Notes: generated by a model from the sequence alone, not told the origin. A stretch of 64,000 nt of DNA from Collinsella tanakaei (GCF_030373545.1 NZ_JAUDCO010000007.1:36619-100618), one strand, 5' to 3'; shown: positions 28,148 to 35,938, counted from the stretch's first letter. Translations and numbers: made by a program.

Positions 28148-28666
28148 ATGGCAATCGATCAGAAGGTCGCCGAGGTTCTGGAGGATCAGATCAACAAGGA
28201 GCTCTACTCCGCCTACCTCTATCTCACCTTTGCGGACTACTACGAGGACCGCGGCCTCAAGGGCTTCGCCAACTGGTACGAGATCCAGGCCAAAGAGGAG
28301 ACCGACCACGCCATGGCGCTGCGCCGCTACCTGCTCGACAACGACTACAAGCCCACGATGAAGGCCATCGATCAGCCCGACAAGACCTTCGACAACGACC
28401 TCGCCCCGCTCGAGGCCGGCCTTGCGCACGAGGAGTACGTGACGAGCCTCATCCACCACTGCTACGAGGTCGCCCATGAGGCCCACGACATCCGCGCCAT
28501 GCAGATGCTCGACTGGTTCGTCAAGGAGCAGGGCGAAGAGGAGACCAACGCCCGCGACATGATCACCAACATGAAGCTGTTCGGCGGCGACCCCAAGGGC
28601 CTGTACGACCTGGACCGCGAGTACCAGACCCGCGTCTACACCCCGCAGACCGCACTGCCCATGTAG
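28148..28666 (+). CDS. Ferritin
   Basis: This is a 172-residue four-helix iron-storage protein behind GAAGGAGATACGCT. It keeps ferroxidase-centre residues: Glu in NKELYSAYLY, Glu/His in AKEETDHA (E-x-x-H), and later Glu in VKEQGEEETNA. It oxidises and stores iron and limits Fenton chemistry. It is monocistronic, with its own terminator downstream. Confidence 0.95.
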   Translation: MAIDQKVAEVLEDQINKELYSAYLYLTFADYYEDRGLKGFANWYEIQAKEETDHAMALRRYLLDNDYKPTMKAIDQPDKTFDNDLAPLEAGLAHEEYVTSLIHHCYEVAHEAHDIRAMQMLDWFVKEQGEEETNARDMITNMKLFGGDPKGLYDLDREYQTRVYTPQTALPM

Positions 28667-28702
28667 GCAAGTAGGCCTGTAGGCGCGCAGATCGCACACA
28701 TC

Positions 28703-28738
28703 GCCCGGCTGTCCTCGGAGGCAGTCGGGCTTTTTGTT
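28703..28738 (+). terminator. Terminator of ferritin
   Basis: The stem GCCCGGCTG / CAGTCGGGC (one G-U pair) is followed by TTTTTGTTT, about 35 bases after the ferritin stop. Confidence 0.88.
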
Positions 28739-28798
28739 TGGCTGCGAGGCATATTCCGGCTTTCTCGGGCGCGGTCCGCGTGGCGTATACTGGTCGCC

Positions 28799-29791
28799 AT
28801 GGATACCTTGCACGACTCCCCCGCCCCCGTCTCGCCCGCTCACATGACCGTGGGCCGCTTCGCCCCTTCCCCCTCGGGCCGCATGCATCTGGGCAACGTG
28901 TTCTCCTCCCTTGTCGCCTGGCTGTCCGCCCGCGCACAGGGAGGGCGCATCGTCATGCGCATCGAGGACCTGGACCCGCGCACGCAAAGCGGGCCCTGGA
29001 CCGACCTGCTCCTCGACGATCTGCGCTGGCTCGGGCTGTACTGGGACGAGGGCCCCTTCTTCCAGCACGAGCGCTTCGAGCGCTATCGCCTCGCGCTGGA
29101 TGCCCTGCGCGAAAGGGGGCTGGTGTACCCCTGCTTTTGCACACGCGCCGAGCTGCACGCCGCAAGCGCGCCGCACGCAAGCGACGGAACGCCCATCTAC
29201 GCGGGAACGTGCCGAGGCCTGTCGGAAGCCGAAATCGAGCATCGGTCGCAAACGAGGCCGCCCGCGATGCGCCTGCGCGTCCCCGACGCCGACGACCCGC
29301 GCGGCGTCTTTGCCTTCGACGACGCCGGCTTCGGCCCGCAGCGCGACGTGCTCGCCGAGAGCTGCGGGGACTTCCTCGTTCGCCGCAGCGACGGCGTCTT
29401 TGCCTACCAGCTCGCCGTCGTGGTCGACGACGCGGAGATGGGCGTCACCGAGGTCGTTCGCGGCCGCGATCTGCTCGGCTCGAGCGCGCGCCAGATGTAC
29501 CTGCAAGACCTGCTGGGATACGAGCATCCCGCCTACGCCCATGTGCCGTTGCTGGTGGCACCCGAAGGCAGGCGCCTGTCCAAGCGCGACCGCGACCTGG
29601 ACATGGAGGGGCTGCGGGAGCGCTTCAAAACGCCCGACGCCCTGCTGGGCTGGCTCGCCCATACCGCCGGAATCGCCCCCGACGCGCGCCCGCGCAGCGC
29701 CGAGGACCTCGTCGACCTCTTCTCCTGGGACGCGATCAGAAGCCATCGCGAGGATATCGTTATCGATGAAAAAGCCCTTGTACAAGCGTGA
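28799..29791 (+). CDS. gluQ: Glutamyl-Q tRNA(Asp) synthetase
   Basis: This 330-residue protein is a GluRS catalytic core without an anticodon-binding domain, the form that attaches glutamate to queuosine in tRNA(Asp). It shows the class I HIGH-type motif PSPSGRMHLGN, RIEDLDPRTQ, zinc-ligand region YPCFCTRAEL with AGTCRG, and the KMSKS-type RRLSKRDRDLD. The ATG directly follows a TATACT hexamer (28786-28791) with no ribosome site, so the message may be leaderless. Free-standing, it reads into the tRNA-Ser region. Confidence 0.9.
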   Translation: MDTLHDSPAPVSPAHMTVGRFAPSPSGRMHLGNVFSSLVAWLSARAQGGRIVMRIEDLDPRTQSGPWTDLLLDDLRWLGLYWDEGPFFQHERFERYRLALDALRERGLVYPCFCTRAELHAASAPHASDGTPIYAGTCRGLSEAEIEHRSQTRPPAMRLRVPDADDPRGVFAFDDAGFGPQRDVLAESCGDFLVRRSDGVFAYQLAVVVDDAEMGVTEVVRGRDLLGSSARQMYLQDLLGYEHPAYAHVPLLVAPEGRRLSKRDRDLDMEGLRERFKTPDALLGWLAHTAGIAPDARPRSAEDLVDLFSWDAIRSHREDIVIDEKALVQA

Positions 29792-29821
29792 GCAAGTGCG
29801 CTATGATATTGCGGCTGTTAC

Positions 29822-29912
29822 GGAGAGCTGACCGAGAGGCCGAAGGTGCTCGCCTGCTAAGCGAGTATTCCCCACAAGGGAATCTGGGGTTCGAATCCCC
29901 AGCTCTCCGCCA
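29822..29912 (+). tRNA. tRNA-Ser (GCT)
   Basis: The acceptor arms GGAGAGC and GCTCTCC pair, the discriminator is G, and CCA is encoded at 29910-29912. The anticodon arm reads GCCTGCTAAGC with anticodon GCT. There is a long variable arm (TATTCCCCACAAGGGAAT), as expected for serine, and the T-arm is GGGGTTCGAATCCCC. Confidence 0.95.
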
Positions 29913-29924
29913 GTTCACAGATTG

Positions 29925-29956
29925 AAGCCCGACGCCCCTGCGGCGCCGGGCTTTTT
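29925..29956 (+). terminator. Terminator after tRNA-Ser
   Basis: AGCCCGACGCC pairs with GGCGCCGGGCT and is followed by TTTTTG. A closely similar terminator in the same orientation is at 32322-32357, on the other side of the AT-rich island. Confidence 0.85.
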
Positions 29957-30206
29957 GCTGTCGAGCGCGCCGGGGATTCGAACCCTTCTGGGCCCCATGC
30001 TGTGCAAAGCGCACAAGCATCTTTGCCAGAGTGTGCCACAAGGAGGCCACAGGCCTTCGCGGTAAAATTGATCCCACGTACCCACATGGCATGTACCCAC
30101 ATGGCAAACACGGCCATTCGCTCTCCACGCAAGCTAAGCTTTAAACAAAGCGCCCTCCCGGCTGTCATCAAACCCGAAGGGCGCGCTCATATGACGTCAA
30201 GCCCTT

Positions 30207-30485
30207 CTACATGGCAAACAGCGCAAGAAACCCCTGGACAAAAAAGAGAAAGCCAACAAGTGCAATCACGACCAGACAGGCAACTCTAACTATTGTCTGC
30301 GTGTCTCGAGGGGCCGCAATCTCAAGAAACGCAACAACAAGGCACTCAAAACCTGCTGCCAACTGCAACACCGCATGTAACCAAGACCGTGGTGCAACGA
30401 ATTGCGAAATGGCAAAACACAACAATCCGAGAAGCATCAGGGTGCTTGCAATAGTCCGAGCACGAGGCCCCTCCTTCTTAGGCAT
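30207..30485 (-). CDS. Small three-helix membrane protein, candidate immunity protein
   Basis: This is a 92-residue protein beginning MPKKEGPRARTIASTLMLL. Three hydrophobic helices fill the chain (about 13-28, 36-56, 67-90) with a basic N-terminus. Its ATG lies two bases after the stop of the exported protein gene, so the two are translationally coupled. I recognise no family. Its size, topology and coupling resemble immunity proteins of bacteriocin operons, but this is inference from layout only. Composition is more AT-rich than the surrounding genes. Confidence 0.6.
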   Translation of the reverse strand: MPKKEGPRARTIASTLMLLGLLCFAISQFVAPRSWLHAVLQLAAGFECLVVAFLEIAAPRDTQTIVRVACLVVIALVGFLFFVQGFLALFAM

Positions 30486-30487
30486 GG

Positions 30488-31168
30488 CTAATAGGTCCCC
30501 ACTTCATCAAAGTCGTATTCTGCCTTTACAAGCTTGCCGTTCTCATACCAACGTTTCATAACCATAATGACATATATGCCATGATTTGGGTCATCGGGAA
30601 TCACATAGTTAACGGCCGCAAGAGCAGCGTTAACGCCATTGACAAGCAAAGAAGAACCCGAAACCACGCCGACTGCTGCAAGAATCACACTGATAATAGG
30701 CCCGGCGACCGCAATACCTCCAGTCGCATTTTTAATCGATTGCCATGAAAAGTTGAACCTTTCATAGGTCCTAGCTGGTTCATTAAGCCTCGTGAGGGCT
30801 GGAAGATCTTCAGTTTCCAAGCTATAGGACACAGCCTCGCCTGTCTCGAGTATGGTCAACGTGCTCGTCGTCTTATCCAGCTCAAACGAAAGCATCTCGC
30901 CGCTATCGGGGTAAACAAGAAGGACCGTTCTTTTTTCTTGCGCATCAATAATCGTAATAATCGCAATTTCACCATTGCTATCTATAATACTTAGAGTTTT
31001 TTTGGAATTCTCAGATGCTTGCAGCACCGTACAGCCTTGCGACGAAGCATCGACATCGTCGGCTTCCGCATAAGCATTGATTGGAATGACAAACGAACAG
31101 GAAGCGACGCCGATAAGGGACAAAATGGATCGCCGCGATAAGGGGATATTCCTCGGAAAGTCGCTCAT
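30488..31168 (-). CDS. Exported protein with hydrophobic tail, bacteriocin-like candidate
   Basis: I take the ATG at 31168 (226 residues); the frame is open to 31291 and the ribosome site is weak. The N-terminus PLSRRSILSLIG is a twin-arginine-type signal followed by a hydrophobic stretch and a probable cleavage after NAYA. The mature part starts acidic, then is beta-rich (SIIDSNGEIAIITIID and MLSFELDKTTSTLTILETG). A 40-residue Gly/Ala/Val-rich hydrophobic region (GGIAVAGPIISVILAAVGVV onward) lies before a polar tail. I do not recognise a family. The layout resembles larger unmodified bacteriocins with a membrane-inserting segment. It is markedly AT-rich relative to the genome. Confidence 0.6.
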   Translation of the reverse strand: MSDFPRNIPLSRRSILSLIGVASCSFVIPINAYAEADDVDASSQGCTVLQASENSKKTLSIIDSNGEIAIITIIDAQEKRTVLLVYPDSGEMLSFELDKTTSTLTILETGEAVSYSLETEDLPALTRLNEPARTYERFNFSWQSIKNATGGIAVAGPIISVILAAVGVVSGSSLLVNGVNAALAAVNYVIPDDPNHGIYVIMVMKRWYENGKLVKAEYDFDEVGTY

Positions 31169-31723
31169 GATATAACCAATCTCTATTGACTCACTAAGCA
31201 TCTGATACGCGTCATTTATTAACGCTTGGAAGCCTAAGACGCATTGCATCACGTTGGGACAAAGTCGACCGCCAGCCCCAACACCAGTCAAACGCCTTTG
31301 GTGCGCCCTTCTAGAGAATACAAGATACGATATTTAATCAACTCAGAACACCACCGATAGATTATTATTTGTTGTAGCAATGCAATTGTACGTTTCACTT
31401 AAAAGTGACAATAAAATATACTATGTACATACTTGTTATTGTTTTTTTGTTTCTATTATATTATTATAAGATGATTCTATCAAGATAAAGCGCTAATCAT
31501 ATCGAGCAGAATAACATGAACGGTATGTTTTATTGTGGCAAACGGCAATTGGAAACGCTGCAGCTAGATCGAAGGCTGAGCTTCGAATCAAAACCATCCC
31601 TTAAAATGGTAGCTTGCTCTTAGGGTGTAGCCCTCGGAGTGCTGACACGCGTCTAAAGACGCCGGCCCCACGGTGTTCAGGCCGCATTGCGAATTGACCC
31701 ATGGCTAACCGGTCAAACCGGCA
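31169..31723. other. AT-rich non-coding region between the exported-protein gene and IS remnant
   Basis: I see no convincing gene. The stretch at about 31330-31500 is the most AT-rich in the window. It contains an imperfect hairpin (CAATAA...TTATTG at about 31410-31440) followed by TTTTTTT on the plus strand, a terminator-like structure. The right part (31590-31710) holds small hairpins such as GCGTCTAAAGACGC, possibly the 3' end of the IS200 element. The promoter of the exported-protein gene should lie here but no clear -35/-10 pair stands out. Confidence 0.45.
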
Positions 31724-32190
31724 TCAGCCCTTCCGCTTGGGACCCCTCGAGAACGGGTCCTTGTACCCCTTGACGCTCAGCCTGTCGAGCGCTTTGTCCG
31801 CCGCCTCCCGCTCCCGCATGCATTTCGCAGCCGTCGCCTCGTTGAGGCCGACGATGGAGACGTAGCAGCCGGACAACCAGAACCTCCTGTTGCCGAACTT
31901 GTACTTCATGCCGGCATACCGGTCGAACACCATCAGCGAACTCTCGCCCTTCAGACAGCCTATCACGCTCGCCACGCTGTACTTCGGCGGTATCGCCAGC
32001 AGTATGTGCATGCGATTCGACATCTGGCGCCCCTCGATTATCTCAATCCCCTTGTACCGGCACAGCTTCCTGAAGATCACCCAGGTCCGACCCGCTTTGG
32101 CTGTACTTTCCTTCTATACTCCGGCGTGAACACGATGTGGTACCGGCACATCCACTTCGCGTAGGACAGGCTGTGTGCCTTCTGGGCCAT
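31724..32190 (-). pseudogene. tnpA: IS200-family transposase TnpA, inactivated
   Basis: The N-terminal part (32077-32190: AKWMCRYHIVFTPEYRRK) is in one frame, and the rest (31724-32080: IFRKLCRYKGIEIIEG, then FGNRRFW and DRLSVKGYKDPF) is in another, so the gene is frameshifted at about 32080-32105. Two catalytic features are also lost: the HUH site reads NRMHIL rather than DHVHML, and the nucleophile Tyr position in the C-terminal helix is Cys (AAKCMRERE). Active IS200 TnpA is a roughly 150-residue single-strand transposase, so this copy is dead. Confidence 0.85.
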
Positions 32191-32321
32191 GAGCCTCACT
32201 GCCCTTCTGTTTTGGATTCCTTGTGGCCTGAATAATCGCGAGATTCTGACGGAAGGGTAAGCTTGTAAGGCGGGTGGAATGTGATGCACCGCGCTTCGCG
32301 CCGCACAGGCTAAAGCCTAGC

Positions 32322-32357
32322 TTGAAGCCCGGCACCTGACGGCGTCGGGCTTTTTTC
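32322..32357 (+). terminator. Second TTGAAGCCCG-type terminator
   Basis: AGCCCGGCACC pairs with GGCGTCGGGCT and is followed by TTTTTT. It strongly resembles the tRNA-Ser terminator at 29925-29956 and lies in direct orientation to it, with no plus-strand gene of its own just upstream. Confidence 0.75.
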
Positions 32358-32383
32358 TTCTCGAATTCGGCTGCGGCGCGCAG

Positions 32384-34780
32384 CTACAGCAGCATGGATC
32401 TGCCCACGATGCCGAACTCGTCTTTCCTCCGCATGCGGTACAGCGCAAACGCGCAGCGGCCCGCCAGGTACAAAAAGCCGCTGTCCGCCAGCATGACCGC
32501 CGCATCCGCCACCCGGTTGCACACCTCGTCGGTCGGCGGCATCGGAATGCCCGCCGCCTCCAAAACCGATCGCGCCTCCTCAAAGTCCATGGGATCGGTG
32601 CGCCCCATGCTCCGCATGAGCTCGGCGGTCTCCTCGCGGGCAGCACGGGATATCTGCTCGCCAGGTGAAACCAAGGTATAGCACGCCAGCGCCGTCGTGT
32701 GTTCCTTGAGCCGCCAGTAAGCGAAGGCCAGGCGGTAGAACAGGTACGAAATGGCATCCTGCTCGAACGCGATGCGCAATCCGTGCTTTGCCACCTCGAC
32801 GACCTCGTCGAACATCTCCAGACGGGCGAGCACGTTGATGAGGGTAAAGTGAGCGGGCATGGATGTCGCGGCGAGGTCGAGCAGATGACGGGCCTCGGGC
32901 AGTGCACGATCGTAGGCTCCCATCCGCGCATACAGATTGCAGAGTTCGTATTGCGAGAAGAACAGGGCGTCGGGCGCCCGGTGGATGCGCACGGTCGGGT
33001 CGTCGATAAAGAGCGGAAGGATGATCCTGCCGATATGGTTCTCGCAGTATTGCGTCCGCATGGGCGAGGCCGCCATGAGCTCCGCGGCCGCGCACGAGGC
33101 CTGAGCCTCCTCGATGAGCTCGTTTAAGCCCTCGACCGCACGCTGCGGGTCCTCGTACAACATCGACCGCAGTTCGTGGAACCGCCTCAGGCCGTCCTCG
33201 CTCGCGCCGTCTTCGACCTCGAGCTCGCGCACGTCGTCGGCGAGCAACTTGCTGCGCAGGGCGGCGGGAAGCGCACGATCGTCATCCCGTGGCGGTAGGG
33301 TGAGCGCGGGCGGGGAGACGCGTTCGAAGCCTCCCGGTACCTCAAAACGGCGCGTCGTCGCAACCGCGCCGCATCCGGCGAGCGGAATGCCCACGAGCTC
33401 CGCAGCGAGCGGCACGACGGACGTCAGGAACTCGACCCGCTCGAAACAACGCGACACGTGCTCTGCCGACAGCTCATCCGCTTCCTCGACGATGCACGAG
33501 CGGACATTCAGGCCGGAGGCGAACGCTGCCGCCGCCACAACGAGCGACATGCGGCAACCGTATTCGCGCGCCATGCGCACGCGCTCCTCATCGGCTACGA
33601 CCCGCCATGCTCCCGCGCGCTCGTCATACACCTCGCTCGGCATCGACTGGGCGGCCGGGCGCACGATCCGAACCGAGATCAGACCGTCAAGCGCGCAGTA
33701 GTCAAATCGATATTCCAAGCGCGCTATCAGGTTCTGTTCCTCGCATATGCCGGCAAATGACGAACGGATATCCCATTCGCCTCCGCGTTCGCACGCAACC
33801 GTCCCCGGACAGCGAAGATCCGACGCTTCATCACCGCGCGCGCCGATCTTTCCGACGCGGTCGGTCACGCGTTCGAGCGCGGCCCGATCGATTTCGGCAC
33901 ACCCCTCCTCCGAAGGCGAGACGCGCACCGGCGACAGGCCGCATCCGATCGCGTCAAGCACGCTCAGAATCCTGTTGAGCACCGCCTCGACGCTCAGCAG
34001 AAACGCTTCGCTCTCCGGACTTATGCCCTCGTGGTTGAAATTGATGTAGAACCCGTTCATCCGCTTGATGTACACGAGCGTCGCGTCGCATGACACCGTC
34101 AGCTGGCGCAGACACTGAAGGTCGATGCGCGAGAGCAGCCGGCAGGCGTACCGCTCGATGCCTGCAAGGCGTTCTTTGATGCGAACGCGGTACATGAGCG
34201 ATTCGATAGCATCGGGAAGCGCCATGTCGGTGAAGCTGTCGAACAGCAAGACGGGCTCACGCAGATCGGTCCATGCGGAGGCGCTCGATGCAGGCGGCTC
34301 GCACGCCACCGTCGCGGCGCCGAACAGGCGGTAGCGCAAAAACAGCGTCGCCATGAACTCCCGGTACGGGAGGCTGTGCTCGGTATTCCACGTCGCCTCG
34401 TCGCGCACCTCGCGCATCGTTCCGCCAGGCGATCCGGTATAGCCGGTTATGCGAACAAGCTTGCCGCGCGCGTCCCGCGCGTACACGTCACCCAGCCGGC
34501 TATCTCGGTCGCGCACGAGCATGAGCTCGATGTCATCCAGCCCGAGCTCGACTGAGCAGGGCGCATCAACGCGATAGACGCGTGCGTTGTTGGTGATGAC
34601 GCCGAGCACGGACGCCTGCGAGCGATCGAGGAACTCGACGATGTAGCACAGGCCGCCCGGGGGAACCGGCGTGATATCCCACACGATGCCGAAGCTCGAG
34701 CCCACCGGCTGGCCGGGAACAGCAGGCAGGCGGCGACGCCTCGTCAGAAATGAAAGCTTGATTGTCGTGCCCGCTGCCAT
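32384..34780 (-). CDS. Large TPR-containing protein of unknown function
   Basis: The ATG at 34780 follows GAAGAAGG and gives 798 residues. No signal peptide or membrane segment is evident. The C-terminal third contains helical TPR-like repeats (QYELCNLYARMGAYDRALPE, RLAFAYWRLKEHTTALACY), suited to protein-protein contacts. The N-terminal two thirds match no family I recognise. There is no operon partner: an IS remnant lies downstream and a tRNA cluster upstream. Composition is like the core genome. Confidence 0.7.
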   Translation of the reverse strand: MAAGTTIKLSFLTRRRRLPAVPGQPVGSSFGIVWDITPVPPGGLCYIVEFLDRSQASVLGVITNNARVYRVDAPCSVELGLDDIELMLVRDRDSRLGDVYARDARGKLVRITGYTGSPGGTMREVRDEATWNTEHSLPYREFMATLFLRYRLFGAATVACEPPASSASAWTDLREPVLLFDSFTDMALPDAIESLMYRVRIKERLAGIERYACRLLSRIDLQCLRQLTVSCDATLVYIKRMNGFYINFNHEGISPESEAFLLSVEAVLNRILSVLDAIGCGLSPVRVSPSEEGCAEIDRAALERVTDRVGKIGARGDEASDLRCPGTVACERGGEWDIRSSFAGICEEQNLIARLEYRFDYCALDGLISVRIVRPAAQSMPSEVYDERAGAWRVVADEERVRMAREYGCRMSLVVAAAAFASGLNVRSCIVEEADELSAEHVSRCFERVEFLTSVVPLAAELVGIPLAGCGAVATTRRFEVPGGFERVSPPALTLPPRDDDRALPAALRSKLLADDVRELEVEDGASEDGLRRFHELRSMLYEDPQRAVEGLNELIEEAQASCAAAELMAASPMRTQYCENHIGRIILPLFIDDPTVRIHRAPDALFFSQYELCNLYARMGAYDRALPEARHLLDLAATSMPAHFTLINVLARLEMFDEVVEVAKHGLRIAFEQDAISYLFYRLAFAYWRLKEHTTALACYTLVSPGEQISRAAREETAELMRSMGRTDPMDFEEARSVLEAAGIPMPPTDEVCNRVADAAVMLADSGFLYLAGRCAFALYRMRRKDEFGIVGRSMLL

Positions 34781-34905
34781 GTCGACGCCTTCTTCGCGCT
34801 CGGTGGATGATACCGCTGTCCTCAACTATCCCCATTGTGCTCGGATATGAAGCGCTCGAAGAAACCTTTTCGGCGACAGGCACGCGACGCGCACGGTTCC
34901 AGCGA

Positions 34906-34990
34906 GTTCGAATCCCCGCGGGGTCGCCTAACAAAAAAGGTGCTCCGGGGAGCACCTTCTAAGTTCAACTGGTGCGGCGTACAGGATTCG
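34906..34990. repeat. tRNA-derived 85-bp direct repeat, copy 1
   Basis: Contains a T-arm-like GTTCGAATCCCC, the 3' acceptor-like CGGGGTCGCC, a bidirectional terminator hairpin (AAGGTGCTCC / GGAGCACCTT, 34937-34958), and the last 21 or so bases of a minus-strand tRNA-Arg, where it stops. Identical except for one base to 35088-35172, offset 182 bases. The tRNA pieces in this copy are not functional. Confidence 0.8.
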
Positions 34991-35074
34991 CGTCCGCCTG
35001 CGGCGTCCGCCGCTTCGGGCGCTTCCGCGCCCTCGCACGCTCGCTGGCAAACGCTCGCGCGTTTGCTCAGCCTC

Positions 35075-35110
35075 GCGACCCCAATGGGTTCGAATCCCGG
35101 CGGGGTCGCC
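35075..35110 (+). pseudogene. tRNA remnant: acceptor stem plus T-arm only
   Basis: GCGACCCC (35075-35082) pairs with GGGGTCGC (35102-35109), enclosing the T-arm GGGTTCGAATCCC with no D-arm or anticodon arm. It is followed by the shared terminator. Most simply it is a tRNA gene deleted internally. Confidence 0.55.
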
Positions 35111-35172
35111 TAACAAAAAAGGTGCTCCGGGGAGCACCTTCTAAGTTCAACTGGTGCGGCGTACAGGATTCG
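35088..35172. repeat. tRNA-derived 85-bp direct repeat, copy 2
   Basis: Same content as 34906-34990; here the right end continues into the intact tRNA-Arg. The hairpin at 35119-35140, with A6 on its left, would terminate tRNA-Arg transcription on the minus strand and can act on both strands. Confidence 0.8.
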
Positions 35173-35228
35173 AACCTGTGACGTTCTGATTCGTAGTCAG
35201 ACCCTCTATCCAGCTGAGGTAACGCCGC
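35152..35228 (-). tRNA. tRNA-Arg (ACG)
   Basis: On the minus strand the acceptor GCGGCGT pairs with ACGCCGC, the discriminator is A, and CCA is encoded at the 3' end. The anticodon arm CTGACTACGAATCAG carries ACG (read as inosine), and the T-arm is CAGGTTCGAATCCTG. Confidence 0.95.
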
Positions 35229-35444
35229 ATCGCGAGGAATATAATGCCACCATCCCCATAGCACGTCAAGCAGAAATCAAAACTTTTTGGAAAGAAAATC
35301 GGATAGCTATTCTGAACTGCGAGAACGTTCTCTTTTGACAGCATTTTCCACCCTGTGGCGCACCTCGGCACCCATGTGCTCCTCCCCTCGCGCAGCACCC
35401 GAACCGCTCGAAAAACGGTTCTCGAGCGCCGTTTCACGCTGTTG

Positions 35445-35795
35445 CTACCGACGCATCTCCCCTTCCCGAACCTCGTAATCCAGCTGAAGCGACGCCATGA
35501 GCTCGCGGATACGATGTGCGGCATCGATCCCCGCATACAGCAGCTGCAGGACCGCCGGAAGTCTCTGTGCCCCCGTCAGGTTGAAATGGGCGCACAACGC
35601 ATCCGTCGTTTCGCGCGACGCCGTGGTCTCGATGCGATGGGGATCATCCTCGAAACACCAGGCGCTCCATGGGCCTGAGCTGACCTGGACGAGATGAAGA
35701 CGCCCGTCCTCCGCAATAAAGCACTCGATGCGCACCACCTCCTCATCCTGCCTGTCATCGAACAGAAGCGCCCGTGCCGTCTGCTCCCGTACCAT
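35445..35795 (-). CDS. Small protein under a LexA-type box
   Basis: This 116-residue soluble protein starts at the ATG at 35795 behind GGGAGG. It has an acidic beta-rich front (EEVVRIECFIAEDGRLHLVQ, then SGPWSAWCFEDDPHRIETTA) and a helical tail (LPAVLQLLYAGIDAAHRIRE). I recognise no family. A perfect ACGAACGTATGTTCGT palindrome lies 54 bases upstream with a TATACT hexamer between it and the gene, suggesting SOS control of this gene. Confidence 0.65.
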   Translation of the reverse strand: MVREQTARALLFDDRQDEEVVRIECFIAEDGRLHLVQVSSGPWSAWCFEDDPHRIETTASRETTDALCAHFNLTGAQRLPAVLQLLYAGIDAAHRIRELMASLQLDYEVREGEMRR

Positions 35796-35848
35796 TGCAC
35801 CCTCCCTTACGCTGTCCGCTTTGTCCTTATAGGCAGTATACCCTAAAT

Positions 35849-35864
35849 ACGAACGTATGTTCGT
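35849..35864. promoter_or_regulatory. LexA/DinR-type SOS box
   Basis: ACGAACGTATGTTCGT is a perfect 16-base palindrome matching the Gram-positive LexA operator core CGAAC-N4-GTTCG. It lies between the divergent small-protein gene and the M19 dipeptidase, just upstream of a minus-strand TATACT. Confidence 0.75.
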
Positions 35865-35938
35865 GAGAATTTCGACAACGCTCGCTCGCGAAACGATGCG
35901 TGCGTGCTAGGCTTGAGTCGATCGCGAAAGGAGCACCC

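Noticed and set aside
29965..30060. Possible minus-strand tRNA beside tRNA-Ser (GGGTTCGAATCCCC-like T-arm)
   Set aside because: Only the nearly palindromic T-arm sequence is present; no acceptor, D or anticodon arm can be folded around it.
31516..31623. Short plus-strand frame (35 codons) in the AT-rich region
   Set aside because: No ribosome site, no recognisable features and overlaps probable IS end sequence.
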